Source: Aphidius gifuensis
Lineage: Eukaryota; Arthropoda; Insecta; Hymenoptera; Braconidae
Length of the DNA stretch: 64,000 nucleotides
Assembly (NCBI RefSeq): GCF_014905175.1
Contig: NC_057791.1
Span: 1,116,001 to 1,180,000 of the forward strand
Direction of reading: 5' to 3'
Shown: piece after piece, positions 41,401 to 54,209 of the stretch
Layout: every line of letters starts with the position of its first letter
Numbering within the stretch: the stretch's first letter is position 1
Made by a program: the position numbers and the translations under genes
The notes under the pieces: generated by a model
Told to the model about the DNA's origin: nothing
The model's database searches: none
Seen by the model: only the letters and a program-made list of their open reading frames with translations

Positions 41401-44400
41401 ATAAATTTTTTTTTTAATTTTATTTGTCAGTGTTGCACTTGAGCGTGAAATGAAATTTCTTGTTCATCACGAAGCAAAAAAACCCTTTTTTTTCTTTTTT
41501 AAATAAATCAAGAAGATTATTTTATATAAATTTTTTTTTTCATGGTTTTTGTGTGAAATTATCTACGCTTTTCTAAACTCATCAAATTTTATTATTATAA
41601 ATTTTTGGTATCATCATAGACGAAGATCAAAGCCATCACGTTTTAAAGTATTTTACTCGTTTACTCGTACCCCCCAAGATGATATCACATAAATAAATTA
41701 TAAAATTAAAAAAAAAAAAATATGTATATATAAAGTACCGAGATAGATAAAAGTATAAATAGATATTTTTTTTTTTTTCGCTAGACAATTGCAAACACAA
41801 AGATATAAACTTCCTCAATTCGTATTTTAAACCGGATAATCGTTGTTGCACCTATGGGGTCAACGTAACGATATATTTAAATCATGTCAGTACTCAGTTA
41901 TAGACTTTTGCTATTTTCTGTTGATTTTTTTTTTTTTTTTTTTGTCTTTTTTATATTTAACATCTTTGTGTGTATATGTGGATGACAGCAGAATTATTTA
42001 TCGGTTAAAAGTTAAATGCTAAGAAGTTAGAAATTGTAGAAAATTTTTAAACTTAACATTTAAACGTTTAAAAGTTGTTCATGATGATAATCGATAAATA
42101 TAATTATTTTTATTTACTTGATTTTTGTTTCAATAGAATATAACATCCATTATTATTTTCTATTTTCATATATTATTGATGATGGTATATACTGATTGAC
42201 TTACCTAAAACAGATTAAAAAAATCATAAAAATTAATATTTTTATTTTATTTTTTTACAGATAAAATAATAATAATAAAAAAATATTTATAAATTATTTT
42301 ATTATTTAGATTATAAATTGTTATTAAAAGAGAAATTTTTTTTCATATTTTTATCAATATTTTAATGTTAAAACAAATGTTTCTAATTTTCTAAAAATGA
42401 TATCTCTTAGTGTATTTGAATTTCAAGTTACTAATTAAATTTTTGTGTTAAAATTATGAAAAAAAAAAAAAAAAAAGAAATTTACAGTTAATATTTCAGT
42501 GTATATATCAATTTGTATTTATATTTATTTATATATAAGAATTAAAATTAGTGCAACTTGGTCATAACTGCGTGAAAAAAAAATGAAAAAAAAAATAGTC
42601 ACGAAAACGAATAGAAGAAAAAGTTGATTTTTAGCATATGCTTGACACATCAATGGACGTTTTAAAAATAAATATAAATAAAAAATAATATAAAGATTGA
42701 AGAAAGGATTCATTGAGAAAAATAAAAATGCAACTTGACATAATGTTCAAGCACAGTTACGAGTCTCAACCGAAGAAATTGATGATTTTTCGAGTCGTGT
42801 TACATGTCTAGTTAAATATATTTATCTTCATAAAATAATCTCAGTTTGTTTTGATAGATCTGAGTACCAAAAAAACAAACTAAATCAATGAATAAAATTA
42901 TTTAAATTAATTTAAAAATACAGCCAATGATACAAATGACTTTCGAAATCTTAAAACAACTATTTTAAACCGTCGAAAAAAAACCCTTAAATTTTACCAA
43001 AAATTTTTTTGTAAAATTCATTCATTAATGTAATTAAATTATTTAAAAAAAAAATATAATTTTTTTTTTAATTGCAATTTAAATGAGAAAAAAATAAATG
43101 AAATTCACAATGCGTTACGTATCTAATTAGAACGAGCATCCTCATCATCTTGTGGGTCCTCAAGACATCATTAAGATTTCATATCACAATTGTTTTGGAT
43201 TAAAAACAATAGAGTCAAAACAAGACATAATACGCCTCGTCGAACATCATCACCAGCATCAACCCAAAACCCACCAAAGTTAATATACATATTTTTTTTT
43301 TTTGATTAATTATTTTATCTACATGTTCATCAATAATTTCAGATAGAAAAAAGAGTTTAAATAAAAATAAAAAAAAACATTTTGTTGTGTTTGTTCATAG
43401 ACCAGGAAAATATCTTAATCAATTTTTGTTTTTTTATTTTGACATGTGTATTTGGGTGAAAGCATACAATTATTTTATTTTCTCGCTATGAATTTTTATG
43501 TAAAAGAAACAGTAAATTTGTCAGTGAGTATATAAAAAATGCTATTTTTTTTTTTTTTTGAATAGAAAAATTGTGTATGCACACCGAAGCATGATTCCTG
43601 TCTAGCAACATCTTGAAAATATATTTTTTAAACTTCAGGTTGTGTGTATGTTCATTAAGAATTTTATCATACCACAAAAGTTGGACATTTAAATTTTTAT
43701 TTTTTTATTAAACACGATAAATAAGATAGAATATATTTTTTTTTTATATTTTTTATTGAAATTTAAGGCTTGTAAATTATTGTAGAAAAAATAAAAATAT
43801 CAAACAATTATTTCGACAAGATATCAGTTTATATTTGCAACAAGTTTTTGTTAATTTTTCAATTATTAATTAACTAGAAGATTGTTAAAATATTTATAAT
43901 TTTCCAACAAAGAAAATTCATATTAATTTTAAATAATTAATAATAAAAATAATAGCTGATTCGTTGGAAAGAGAGTGAGTGTCGAGAGGGAAGTTGTTGC
44001 AAATCAAATAGAATTAATTTTAATGAATTAATAAAAATACTTGGCATAAAGAAAAATAAACATCAGACAGCTTAATTTTCATGTCAATTGGTACTTGCAT
44101 AGTTTCATAATTGTAACACAAGAAAAAAATAAAAAAAAAGCGAATTGAAAAGATAAACAAAAATTTAAAGATAAATAAATAAAATTGTTAAAGAATGAGA
44201 ACAACAAGTGGATCCACTTTGTCTCATTTAATACTTGAATATTTGTCTATTTGTTACAATTATTACTATCATCAGACTAAATAAATGATTAAAATTCTTT
44301 GAAATTTTGTCACAGTTTTTTTTTTTGAGGGTATTTCCTGGTTAGTATATAAATTATTTACGCTTTCATTGGCTGTTTGCATGTTTAAAAAAATTAAACA

Positions 44401-47400
44401 AGTCATTTTATTTATTCACAACCCTTATCATGTTTCTATTTTTCGAAAAGAAAAATAAGCTTTTTTGTATTTAAATAATTACCAAGTATAATGTCATGTT
44501 TTTCATCAAGCCAAATTATATTTTATTTTATAATAATTTATTGTTAAATGAATATATAATTATTATTGATATTTTTGATAAAAAAAATACCCCAATTATT
44601 GTTATCTTCAAGTTGTTATTTAATTATTTTTATTGGTAATATTTATTTTTTATTTTATTTATTAAATTATTCCTTATTTATTTGCTGGATCTTTTTTTTT
44701 TTTTGCTATACTAATGGGAAGTTATTGTACCATGTAAAGAAGTTTTTGGCAAATTAATTTTAACTTTTTTTAAGCTACTATATGAAGATACGTGATTTGT
44801 GTAGGCGATTGAGATTCAAGTCTCGTTATTATTATCGAAAAGAAAGTACTCGATTCGTCGAGTCACTGGGTGCAGCCAAATATACATGTTATAAATAATA
44901 TATAACATGCATTTATCCAAAAAACTTTTACACAAAAGAAACCTAAAAAAAAATATTAAATTTTATAAAAATTATTTTTATCAGCAAGTGAAATTTATAA
45001 TTTTTAAAATAGTATTTTTATTTATCCCTGGATTAATCAGAGAAAATAAAATTTAAAAAAATATTTTTTTTCTTTCTTATATATAAAGAAATAACATTTG
45101 TTTTATTTTCATTTCTACTGAGCTTTTTTTCGCATTAAATAACAAAATTAAATTGTATAATTTGTCATGATTTTTGATTAACAGCATGTAATTATTTTAA
45201 CTAGCTCACAATAATATATAACCAAATTAAAATAAGATTGATATTAATTTCTGATGTATTTTTGAGTAGTCATACAGTTGTCAAAAATAAATAAAAAATT
45301 TAACGTCTAAAATCATGCGGTAAATCAAAAATTATTAACCACATATTTTCTCATTACTTGCACAGTTAAAACGGGGTGTGGTGTATTAAAAAAAAATCAT
45401 TATACCTAAAATTAAATAGACCCTCTTTTTATTTATCAAAAAAACCGAATAAAAATTGAAGAAAATAAATACCAAAATTATATTTTCTTATATAATTATT
45501 TCATGTTTTTTTGATACTAGAAAAAATAAAATTTCCATGGTTTTTTTTTCGTTTAAAAAATTGTGAAATATAAAAATGAATAATTTACTCTTTAAATATT
45601 CAAATTTTATCGAATGTATATTAGCCAACAAATCACAGTAAACGGTAATTTAAATATTCCATGCAATGAGCTTTTTTTTATACTCTTTTTTTGCACTCGG
45701 TCATTAACTTTAGAAAACTACTTTTTGGTATCGCTAAACAGCATGCAGAGTCATATAAAATAAAATATATTATCAAGTAAAAGGCATAGTCATTGAAAAT
45801 AAATTTGTTGCATTCCACTTTTGATTATAAATAAATCATAAAAATATTTTAACTTAAAATTACAACCTATTATTTACGATAGATCACGAATGAAAAATAA
45901 AAATTATTATTATTCTTATCAAGTGTTAAATAAATAAAGTATTAAACTGGTAGTCAATGGATAAATTGTGTATTATTTTAAGCTTGCATGTGGTCATACA
46001 TGAAATAATATAATAAAACGATTAAATAGATAAATAAAAATATCATAAAATTATTATGAAAAATAAGTGGTAAACAGGGAGCAACAAAGATCCAAGTAGC
46101 GATCGATCGATCATGATTAACAGACGATCAATTTAATAAATTTTTTTTTTTTTTATAATGAAAATCTGAAAGTCTATCAGTCGAATCATACTGTCGCATT
46201 TTTTTTTTTATTTTTTCTTGTTTAAACAAAATTAAATAAATAAAAAAAAATAAATTAAACTTGATGCAAAGATGAGACTTGGTGCTTAAATAACAAGCAA
46301 AATTTAAAATAATTAAAATTTAATTTTCTAGCTTTGTATTTAAATTTTAAATAATAATTTAATGATATTTTTAATTATCAAGGTATTTAAAATAAGGAAT
46401 GTCTGCTGTTGTAGAAAATAAAAGGAAAAAATTTATTTATAAATTAAAATGTCTTGTTTAACTTGGCATTCACCTTCAAATTATCACCATATATATATTT
46501 GATACAATAATCATGACAATAATTCGGCCTTCTTTCTATCCCGATTAATAACTACAATCATTGTCATGAAATAAAACCGGATCTAAAAAAAACATATTCA
46601 CTTTAAAATATGTAAAAAAAATTAAAACAAATTTCTTTGTTTCTTTTTTTTCAAACGAAAATAATTAAAAATAATTATACATCATTTCTTTTTTATAAAC
46701 TCAACATTCTTGCTATCGAAAAATTTGTTAATTTCATTTATTTCATTTATTTCTTTATCAGGAAAAAAGTTTTTCTACAGACATGATAACAGCAAGTAAA
46801 TTTACAAAAATCATGTCATAAACGCATAAAATTGTCTACATCGATTTTACTCAAACATGGCTTCTAAAATTCGCGTGTTGGATTTTATACATAACTCTCT
46901 TTTCTCTTTACTTCTTCATTCTTCACTCAATATATATATCAACATGAAAATTGTAACTATGCACTCTTGTTGAGGTCATTAAACTCATTTCACGAAAAGT
47001 CGAAAACTCACATTGGCGTCAATGTCTCTCTACACCATTCTATATTTATAAATCCATATAAATAAATAAATAATTTAAACAATAAATATTAAAATCAATA
47101 TATTATTTATAAATTAAAAAAAATAAATTATTTAAATAATAAATATTAAATTTAATTTAATGTATTATTTATAAATTTAAAAAAATAATTAAATCAAAAA
47201 TATTTTGAGGCTTTTGTCATGATTATTATGAAAGAAAAATAATTAAAATTTATAAAAAATATTGTGTGTAATTTTATGATGCAAATATGGAGAAAAAAAA
47301 TACATAGTGGGATAAATTTTTTGTATGACCTAGTAAGGAAATTTTTCAGTGAATGTGTCCTTACAATTTATGAATCATGTTAAATTATGATTATGGATTT

Positions 47401-50400
47401 TTCATTTTATTTTTTCTTCATTCAATTTTCGAAATAAACCATTACTATTTAATTTTTTTTGTTCTTAAATATTGAAATATCATTATAAATATTTAAAAAA
47501 TATATTTTTTGTTTTTTAAAATATTGTTAGACAGTTAACAGCAGCAAAACGAGATAACCTGTTTAACCCTTTTAACCTGAATTGAATTAACAAGACGTTG
47601 TTGCTTCCGGCACGCGAGGATGATTTTTCTTGTCACGATAAAATGCACTAGATGCCACTGATATTTCTCTAAATAAAATTCATCAAACCTATTATATTTT
47701 CAAACAAAAAAATATCCATCTAACTCGCTCATTCTCCTCCAATTAAAAATAAACAAAACGAAAAAAAAGTCTTTAAAATAAAGAAAATATTTTATACATT
47801 TTCATTTTTTTTTTTACATAAGTAAATAATAAAATTAGTAATTTACCTCGTTTTATATCTCAGTGTATCATCCTGTCCAGCCCACATTTTCTCAGCTTAT
47901 TTTTTTCACAAATAATTCCAAAGTATTCAACAAAAAAATAACAAAAAAGAGCAAAAAACAGCTGTGATTTTTTTCTATCAGTTTGTAGCGAAAAAAAAAA
48001 TATAATAATAATAATGATTCACGATTCTCTGGGTACTATTTATTTGCTTATTTTATTTGTTTCACCAATACACGCGATCAGGTCAAAAGGGGATTTTTTA
48101 AAAACTTGATATTTGCTCATGTAATTTTAGCACATGGTCTAGATGATGATGAAGATGAAGATGATTAATTGTATAAACTTTCAGATACTATTTTAAAATA
48201 ATTGATATATTTTGTTTATTTAATACACAAGAGACAATTTAAAACAAGCAACTGGTGTGGTTGGTGGGTGATGTAGCAACTGAGGTGTCCAAGAAATCGT
48301 TTCTCTCATGGATTTTGTCGCGTGGTACATAAACGAGTCACCAATGTCTCATTACAAATACAAGTATTATACAAATAAGTATCAACTTTTAATGTATGTA
48401 TATATGATTTAATGGTTTTTTATATTTTTTTTTTTTTTATTATTTTAAATATGCATGTATGCAGGGAGAACCGAACATGGGTGGCAAACATGTTGTCTTG
48501 ACTTTCTTATGCATTACAAAAAAAATAAATAAAAAACCTTCATCTGTAAATGAATTATTCAAGGTGATGGAAAAAAATTTTTTGTATAAATTTTTCTTAA
48601 TATTTAACTTGATATTTGATAGTTAAAAAAATTATTTATTAATTAAGATATTATTTTTTTTTTTAGAAGATAAAAAAATTTCTATACAAAGAAAATTCCA
48701 TGTTATTATTATAGAAAAAAAATTTTTTAAATTGTTTCTATTGTTTGTGAATACAAGGTTTTTTTTTATTTTATTTTTTAATATTTATTTATATAATTTT
48801 CCTTTAGTAATGGATTTAGTTTTGAAAAATTTATTAACCGAGACTAGAATGTATAACGGTATGAACTTTAAAGAGATAAAAGAATTTAATAATGAAAAAA
48901 AAAAGTTTGATATTTAAAAGAATAATACAACTATTTGAAGATGATTATTGAATGAAAAAAAAATTGTAAAAAAAGCTTTCTCAAATATAATTTAAGATAA
49001 AATAAATAAATAATTTGCGTAGGTTTTGTTTCATGGTGTGTTTTTACACATGTTAAATTAAATCCACATATATATTATGGAAAAAAAAAAATATATGTGG
49101 GTGTTGGCAGACGGGAAATGGAAATCGAATCTGTTATCTTCCACCAGGAGTTTTGTCATCGACAATCAAACATTCGATCTTCATATTAAATATATTTTTT
49201 GCAACAATAAATTATGATTTAAATCTCAAAAATTAATATTGTTCAGTTCAAAGCTTCAAATTAATTTAATAGAAAAAAATTTTATTAAAAAAATTCACAA
49301 GGCAGTAGAGGAAATGAACCTTCTTTTTTTATTCATGAAAAAATTACTATTAGAGGGCAAAATTTAAAAGAGAAAAAAAAAGGATATAATATATTAAATA
49401 AAGGGCTTTCGCAGAATTGTTGTATGCTTTATGATTTCATAGAGAGAATTGTTGAAAACAAAAAATGAAAGGGTTAAGATAAAAATGTAGTAAGTTAGAA
49501 ATAAAAAAATTTTAACAACAAAGAAACATTGAAAGGTAATGATAACAATAAAACAAGACTGGTTAACGCCCAAGACTTTGCCTCAAGCACAACTCCCACA
49601 TTGTGTTGTATAAAAATCACCTTTTGATTTTTATTTTTTTTGACTCTCAGGCTCTCGTTATACTCTCTCTCAGGTTCGTCATACTATTCCGACAACAAAA
49701 GCACCTCACATCATCATCATCATCATCATCATTTGCACTTTACTTAAAATGTTTTTTATTATTATTTAAAAATCCCGGAAACTATTTTATTTAGATTTTT
49801 TTATATTCTAGAGTTGATACTTGATGACCAACAGAAATACGAGGTCAACCACTTTTCATTTTATTGGAAAATCAAGGAAAAATTTTATTTATAAATTAAT
49901 TTATTTTCCTAAATAGCTCAAGAGTGTTTTTTAAATTTTTTTTTCCAAAGGGAAGTTAGTCTAGACAAGTCAACAATGAGTCACGTATATGTGCACTAAA
50001 TTGTGTATAAAATTTAATTTTTTTTTTCCCTTTTTTTTGTCTGTTAATTTTACGCTTGAAACATTAGTAAATTAAATTTTTCAAATATTTACTTTTAGTC
50101 ACTGGATAAATGCAATAAGTCAATATTAATTTTGTTTTTTTTTTTTTTTTTCATTATACAAAGTCAAGAAAGTCTAGTCCAATTATTAAAAATAACTTGA
50201 ATAAAAATATGTAAAATATAAAGCAAATATTTGCAGGTGAATGAGCTGTTAAATTTTATAAATTTATATTGTTGAATTTTAAATTTCATTGATGAAACAA
50301 GATAAAAAAGAAAATTAATTTTCACAAGATTCATTAACAATTTATCATTTGATTTTTATGTAATAAGCTATTTATATTGTGTTGAAATTTTTTTTTAATT

Positions 50401-53384
50401 TGTTTAAATCTTATCAATGTAGAGTTTACTGATGTAAAAAATATTGAAAAGATATTTAAAAGATATTAATGAAAATAAAGCAAATTAACTTCACGTAGGG
50501 CTGAGCCAGTTTGACAGTAGCCCGAACAACATTATTTTCTCACACATAAAACGAACTAAAAAATCATTCAACCGAATCATTACCATGGAAGTCATATAAC
50601 CAGTATACCGTTAATGGTACACAATAAATCTCAAAAAATATATATGCAACTATATTTATCCGTAAATTAAAAAACCAATAAAAATAAAGAAAATTAATCA
50701 TAAATTTCTAGTCTTTACCTGATGCCTCATGATAATATCAAAAATAAAATATTTATATTTAAAAAAAAAACCATCTAAAAATATCTACACGTAAATAAAA
50801 ATCTCATTAATTAATTTTAATCAAAATTAATCATCTTTAAAGCACAGTACAATAATTAATTCAAAAAAATTCGAAAAAAAAAAAAAATTTCAATTTTATT
50901 TTTCTCATTAAAATAATAATTTATATTTAATGCAATAATAATAATAATGTATTATTAGTTAATTGTTGTAAATAATTGTTATTATTAAATAGAAATTTTA
51001 AATTTTTAATACAGGCAACGCATTCTGTTGGTAGATCGTTGAATCACCAAGCAAATTTACAAAGCCAACCGCGAAAATATAAAAGATAATAAAAAAAATA
51101 TATATTTATGAAATTTATACACATTCAACAACAAATAAAACCTCCCTAGGTGAATAATCCAATAAAAAAAAAAAAAAAGAAAAAATTGCCTTCTGTCGCC
51201 GGTTATTTGCTAACACGACTTTATGTCGCGACGAAAATATCGATTTTCCCTATTCTCTCAGAAAAACAACAAAAAAAAAATATATATAATGGCAAAAAAA
51301 AGTACAAAAGGACATGTATTAACCCCCTAACCACCCCTATAAATATGTCTCATGTCCGGTCATGTGAATCAACCCCTAATCATGTCCTTCCAACTGGACA
51401 ATTATTTTTTTTTTTTCTCTCAATAAAAAAATTTGCCATGTTAATTATATATTTACAAATTTTTAGTTTTTTATTTCTGCTTATTTTAATTAACAATTTA
51501 AGATAATATACGTATCTTATAATAAATAAATAAATAGATAACGTAAAATCAAGACACAAGGCCAAGTGCAAATATTTTAAAAATAAAATTCTATTTTTAT
51601 AAAAATATATACGAAAGTTCGTTCAACCGATCATCATCATGATAAAAATAAAATTAAAAAATCATTAATTAATATATTGTTATTATTATTTAACAATAAA
51701 ATAAATTTATAAATATTTTTTTATGTGTTTAAAAAAAAAACAAATTGGAAATTCATTTTTTTCTTTTTTTTCTGTTAGTTTTGTTTTTCTACTCTCTCTC
51801 CCTTTCTCTCTCTCGCAAAATAATTGAATTAATTTTTTTTACTTATTATATATTCTAAATATATTTATTAATAAATATATAATTATTATTATTATATTTT
51901 TATCGTCAGAAACCACAGGCGTGTGCTTGCCTGTTGCTAACCAAAACCGATTATTACTTTGCAATCAAGACAGCTGCGTCAGGCGAGGACACAATATATC
52001 CCTTGAATGACTCACCATCAAACAGACAAAAATATACTAAAATACTAAATAATAATCAGCATTATGCCTTTTTTTTATTTGCCGAATTTTTTTATCAAAC
52101 AATGTGCATATTGCACCTGTCTTTGACACGCCAACAGAATTTTTCAAATGAGAATTTATAAAATTTTTAAGACATATTTTAGGTGATTCAACTTCTTATG
52201 ACTCATCAACATCATCATATAGTCAATAAATCATGTAAATTAATGTGACAAATAACAGATAAAATACATCAATCAAAATGACAACAAAAATTTATTAATA
52301 ATAATATTATTTAACTTGCAAATTTTTTCCTTCCTTCAATATTTTATAAAAGAAATTTGAATATTTCACAGGACAACGCCCCTTAAAAAAAAGGGCAGTT
52401 AAATTATCCAATAAAATAAAAAAAAAACTCAATTAATTTCAAGAAAAAAGCTCAATTAATATTACAAAAAAAAAAACAATTAATAAACCAATTTTTTTCC
52501 AATAAAAATAAATTAAATTTGTTTTTTTTTTTTTAAAAAAAACGAGAAAGTTTTATTGAAAATTGAATGATTTGTTGAATGATTTGATGATTAATATTGT
52601 TGAAAATAATTTAGTCAGATGAATTGAGATAAAATGTGGAATTTAAAATGAGGGAAAGTACCATCATAATAAAAATCATTGAAGCATGTTAACGTATACA
52701 TTGTGAAGCAACAAAAAAAAATCCAGATTTTTTTTTTAAAATTGAACGAGGCAAATGTATCCTGGAGGATATATTATGTACAAACATGTATGCACTGTAC
52801 ATATTCAAGTGAAAAAAAATAAAAAACACATGATACAGAGGATGAGATATATCTACTTGTATCCGGTTAAAACTTATATGCGCAGCGTGTAAATCCATGA
52901 ATGGATGTTTAATATTTTAAAAAAAAAATAATTGACTTTTTTTTTATTTTGCGCATTCAATAGTCGTTTGCCAAGACAAAGAGCCATTATGAAAATATAA
53001 TATTGACACCAAAAAACTATTGCCAATAAAAAAATCTTGGCAATAAAAAAAAACGCTTAATTTTCGGAGCCGGCATCAATTTTTTAGCTTGTTTACAAGA
53101 TCAAACGTCATTATAACCTAAATTGCCAAAAAAAATTCAACAAATTGTTTTTTTTTTCCCCATTGGTTTTTGTTTTTAATAAAATATTTTTGTCAATTTT
53201 AAATTCAAAATCAACTAAAAATACTCCAATAAATATCAATGATTATTTAAAAATAGCAAAATAATGTTTATATTATTAATTTGACGTAAATTATTCAAAT
53301 ATTATTGACAAAAAAAAAAGTCTTGACTTACTTGCTTGAATTGCGGTCAGCATTTAATCCCTGGAATGTTCCTGTTGAAGTCAT
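23407..53384 (-). CDS. Jupiter: Microtubule-associated protein Jupiter (HN1/JPT family)
   Basis: Jupiter is a small, disordered protein that binds microtubules in insects (vertebrate HN1/JPT1). Core coding exons are 53332-53384 (17 codons plus 2 nt, donor GTAAGT), 26013-26389 and 23407-23594. They join exactly in phase to give about 205 residues. The first junction recreates SSKVLKPPGGGSSDIFG, the family hallmark at the N-terminus, and the second recreates GNPVTG; the protein ends in VPPGGFSSGLW, as Jupiter does. Between them are Ser/Asn/Gly-rich stretches with SPRR/TSPDSPR sites. Order and length match the fly protein as I remember it. Intron 1 is about 27 kb. Candidate alternative exons lie between the second and last exons. 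The promoter region has a CRE and two CCAAT boxes. The spliced model is inferred, not observed. Confidence 0.88.
23832..23848 (-). other. Jupiter: Possible 17-nt micro-exon in Jupiter
   Basis: TTTACAG precedes and a strong GTGAGT donor follows a 17-nt segment on the minus strand. Its length is not a multiple of three. Joined to the phase left by the 26013-26389 exon, it reads Ala-Leu-stop, so inclusion would truncate the protein. It may be a poison exon, or two good splice signals by chance. Confidence 0.2.
24246..24332 (-). other. Jupiter: Candidate 87-nt cassette exon of Jupiter with a second NPVTG motif
   Basis: On the minus strand an AG at 24334-24333 and a GT (GTAACG) at 24245-24244 bound an 87-nt segment of 29 codons. 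It fits exactly the phase left by the upstream Jupiter exon and required by the last one. Read in that phase it is open and encodes GGSSCMPRNPVTGDG followed by a basic stretch, IIITPIKRNLRKCR. NPVTG is the same motif that starts the last Jupiter exon. The weak point is the acceptor: it lacks a pyrimidine tract and is preceded by a poly-A run. It is either a genuine alternative exon or a decayed copy of one. Confidence 0.45.
25518..25544 (-). other. Jupiter: Candidate 27- or 24-nt micro-exon of Jupiter
   Basis: On the minus strand a consensus GTAAGT donor (GT at 25517-25516) follows a short segment that begins at a tandem acceptor (AAGCAG). The two acceptors give exons of 27 or 24 nt. Both are multiples of three and open in the phase of the preceding Jupiter exon, encoding a basic peptide (about AAFRRNKRF). 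This is inference from splice signals only. Confidence 0.3.
30306..30313 (+). promoter_or_regulatory. TATA-like element in a complex island of the Jupiter intron
   Basis: TATAAATA is followed by about 90 bp of unusually G+C-rich sequence for this intron, with several GATCGATC words (30350-30400). It could mark a plus-strand non-coding transcript or an enhancer. No reading frame follows. Confidence 0.2.
32590..33060. promoter_or_regulatory. C/T-rich, GC-elevated island inside the Jupiter intron
   Basis: This is the longest stretch of non-AT-rich sequence in the 27 kb intron. It starts with a complex block (32600-32690, including TATATAA at about 32653), runs through ~300 bp of C/T-rich DNA on the plus strand and ends with a CG-containing block (about 32970-33030). 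Plus-strand open frames through it are biased to Pro, Ser, Phe and Tyr and are not convincing proteins. An internal promoter for a shorter Jupiter transcript, or an enhancer, is the best guess. Confidence 0.35.
35340..35395. repeat. Imperfect 21-bp inverted repeat, hairpin candidate
   Basis: The segments 35340-35360 and 35375-35395 can pair over 21 bp with three G:U pairs and four mismatches around a 14-base loop. The inner ends are GATCAAAG and CTTTGAT, which also match the TCF/LEF site. Flanking pairing is poor, so a pre-miRNA is possible but not well supported. No known microRNA seed was recognised. Confidence 0.25.
39551..39590. repeat. Perfect 20-bp tandem duplication
   Basis: TCTATGTAG followed by a poly-A run and TT is present twice head to tail without differences, within the Jupiter intron. 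It looks like a recent slippage duplication. Confidence 0.9.
40083..40560. repeat. Degenerate ~180-bp tandem repeat, three copies
   Basis: The anchor ATAATTTCATG followed by TTCGTTTAGAAAT (with variation) recurs at 40088, 40262 and 40447, spaced 174 and 185 bp apart. It is followed in two copies by ACCAA...ACCAAATTTT and preceded by weaker similarity. The copies have diverged considerably. It lies in the Jupiter intron and has no coding capacity. Confidence 0.6.
49710..49732. repeat. ATC/CAT trinucleotide microsatellite
   Basis: About 7.5 copies of a CAT repeat lie in the Jupiter intron, 40-60 bp after CTCTCTCTC-rich sequence. Confidence 0.9.
51053..51624. repeat. Segmental duplication, longer copy (in the Jupiter intron)
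   Basis: This 572-bp segment is nearly identical to 56068-56424, except that 51137-51353 (about 217 bp) is absent from the other copy. Shared landmarks are AAAGCCAACCGCGAAAATAT, TGTCCGGTCATGTGAATCAA, CCTTCCAACTGGACAATTAT and ACGAAAGTTCGTTC. Sequence on either side is not shared. The longer form is probably the source. Confidence 0.92.
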
Positions 53385-54209
53385 CTTGATTGATTTCTTG
53401 ATTGTTTATTAATTTGACAAGAGAAGATAATATTTTTGTTGTTAATTGAGATTATTTTTTTAATAATTAAATAAGATGTCACACAGAACAGAAGGTTAAC
53501 CGTTGTCTACGAGAGCACACGACAAACACAACGAGTCTTCTAACTTTTTGGAGTATTTTACACACACATATAATCAAATACCGTTTGAAACAATATCATT
53601 GGTTAATATCGATGCTTGGGTTTTGTGACGTCACATTATTGGTTGAAAAATATTATTTCCAAAAAATAATGCTTTATTGTTTTATAAAATATTTAAAATT
53701 CAATTTGACAGATTAATCAATCTAATAAATCGACTGCTCTTATTTTTTTTTTTTTTACAATGATTATTTGTTTAATTAATAATTTGTTTTATTTAAAAAA
53801 AAAAAAAAACAATATGGCGAATTTATTGATATTCTGGAAGGGGTCGCTACTGTTGACTGCTGTTGACAGCTAAGAAATAACAAAGAACGCCATCTGTGAT
53901 TTAACATGGATAATGTTTATAAATAATAAATAAATAAATAAAATAATATTTAAACAATGAAGTTAATAATTAAGTAATTAGTTTTTAATTATTATTATAT
54001 ATTGATAAGGCTTTTTTTATTTTGTATACTGATAATAATTGTGTTGGTATTTTTAGGTTATAATTTTGGAGTTAAATAGATCTTTCTGTCATCGAAAAAG
54101 ATAAACATAAACATAACATCAAGGACATGAAGACTAGGCACCAGGACACTCATATGGCCTGAGATCAAATTATTGTTATGAAATTGATAAAGATTAAATA
54201 AGACAAACA
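53385..54209. promoter_or_regulatory. Divergent promoter region of Jupiter and the CCDC149-like gene
   Basis: The two start codons are 825 bp apart. Close to Jupiter are a palindromic CRE, TGACGTCA (53626-53633), flanked by two CCAAT boxes read on the minus strand (ATTGG at about 53599 and 53639), and ATCGATG near 53609. Nearer the CCDC149-like gene are CAATATGGCGA (core 53814-53819) and CGCCATCTG (about 53888), both YY1/Pho-like. A T-rich TTTTTAG near 54056 could be the acceptor of a leader intron for the plus-strand gene. Confidence 0.6.

Larger units (their letters stand above)
26390..53331 (-). other. Jupiter: Giant first intron of Jupiter, about 27 kb
   Basis: No open frame in this stretch resembles a known protein on either strand; those of 60-150 codons are low-complexity or poly-Phe/Lys. 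The DNA is strongly AT-rich with islands of more complex sequence at about 29310-29480, 30290-30420, 31270-31430, 32590-33060, 33840-33960, 35160-35420, 40600-40800, 43130-43280, 47520-47660, 49560-49735, 51050-51620 and 51900-52040. These are candidates for enhancers, alternative promoters or non-coding RNA. The intron also holds small tandem repeats near 39.5 and 40.1-40.5 kb. No transposon with clear terminal repeats or coding capacity was recognised. Confidence 0.75.

Noticed and set aside
44800..44880. A complex patch with CGATTCGTCGAGTC considered as a small structured RNA
   Set aside because: Only a short stem (about 5 bp) can be drawn and nothing supports a known RNA family.
51934..52161. 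A 75-codon plus-strand frame in the Jupiter intron
   Set aside because: The first part looks less repetitive, but no family is recognised and it ends in AT-rich sequence.
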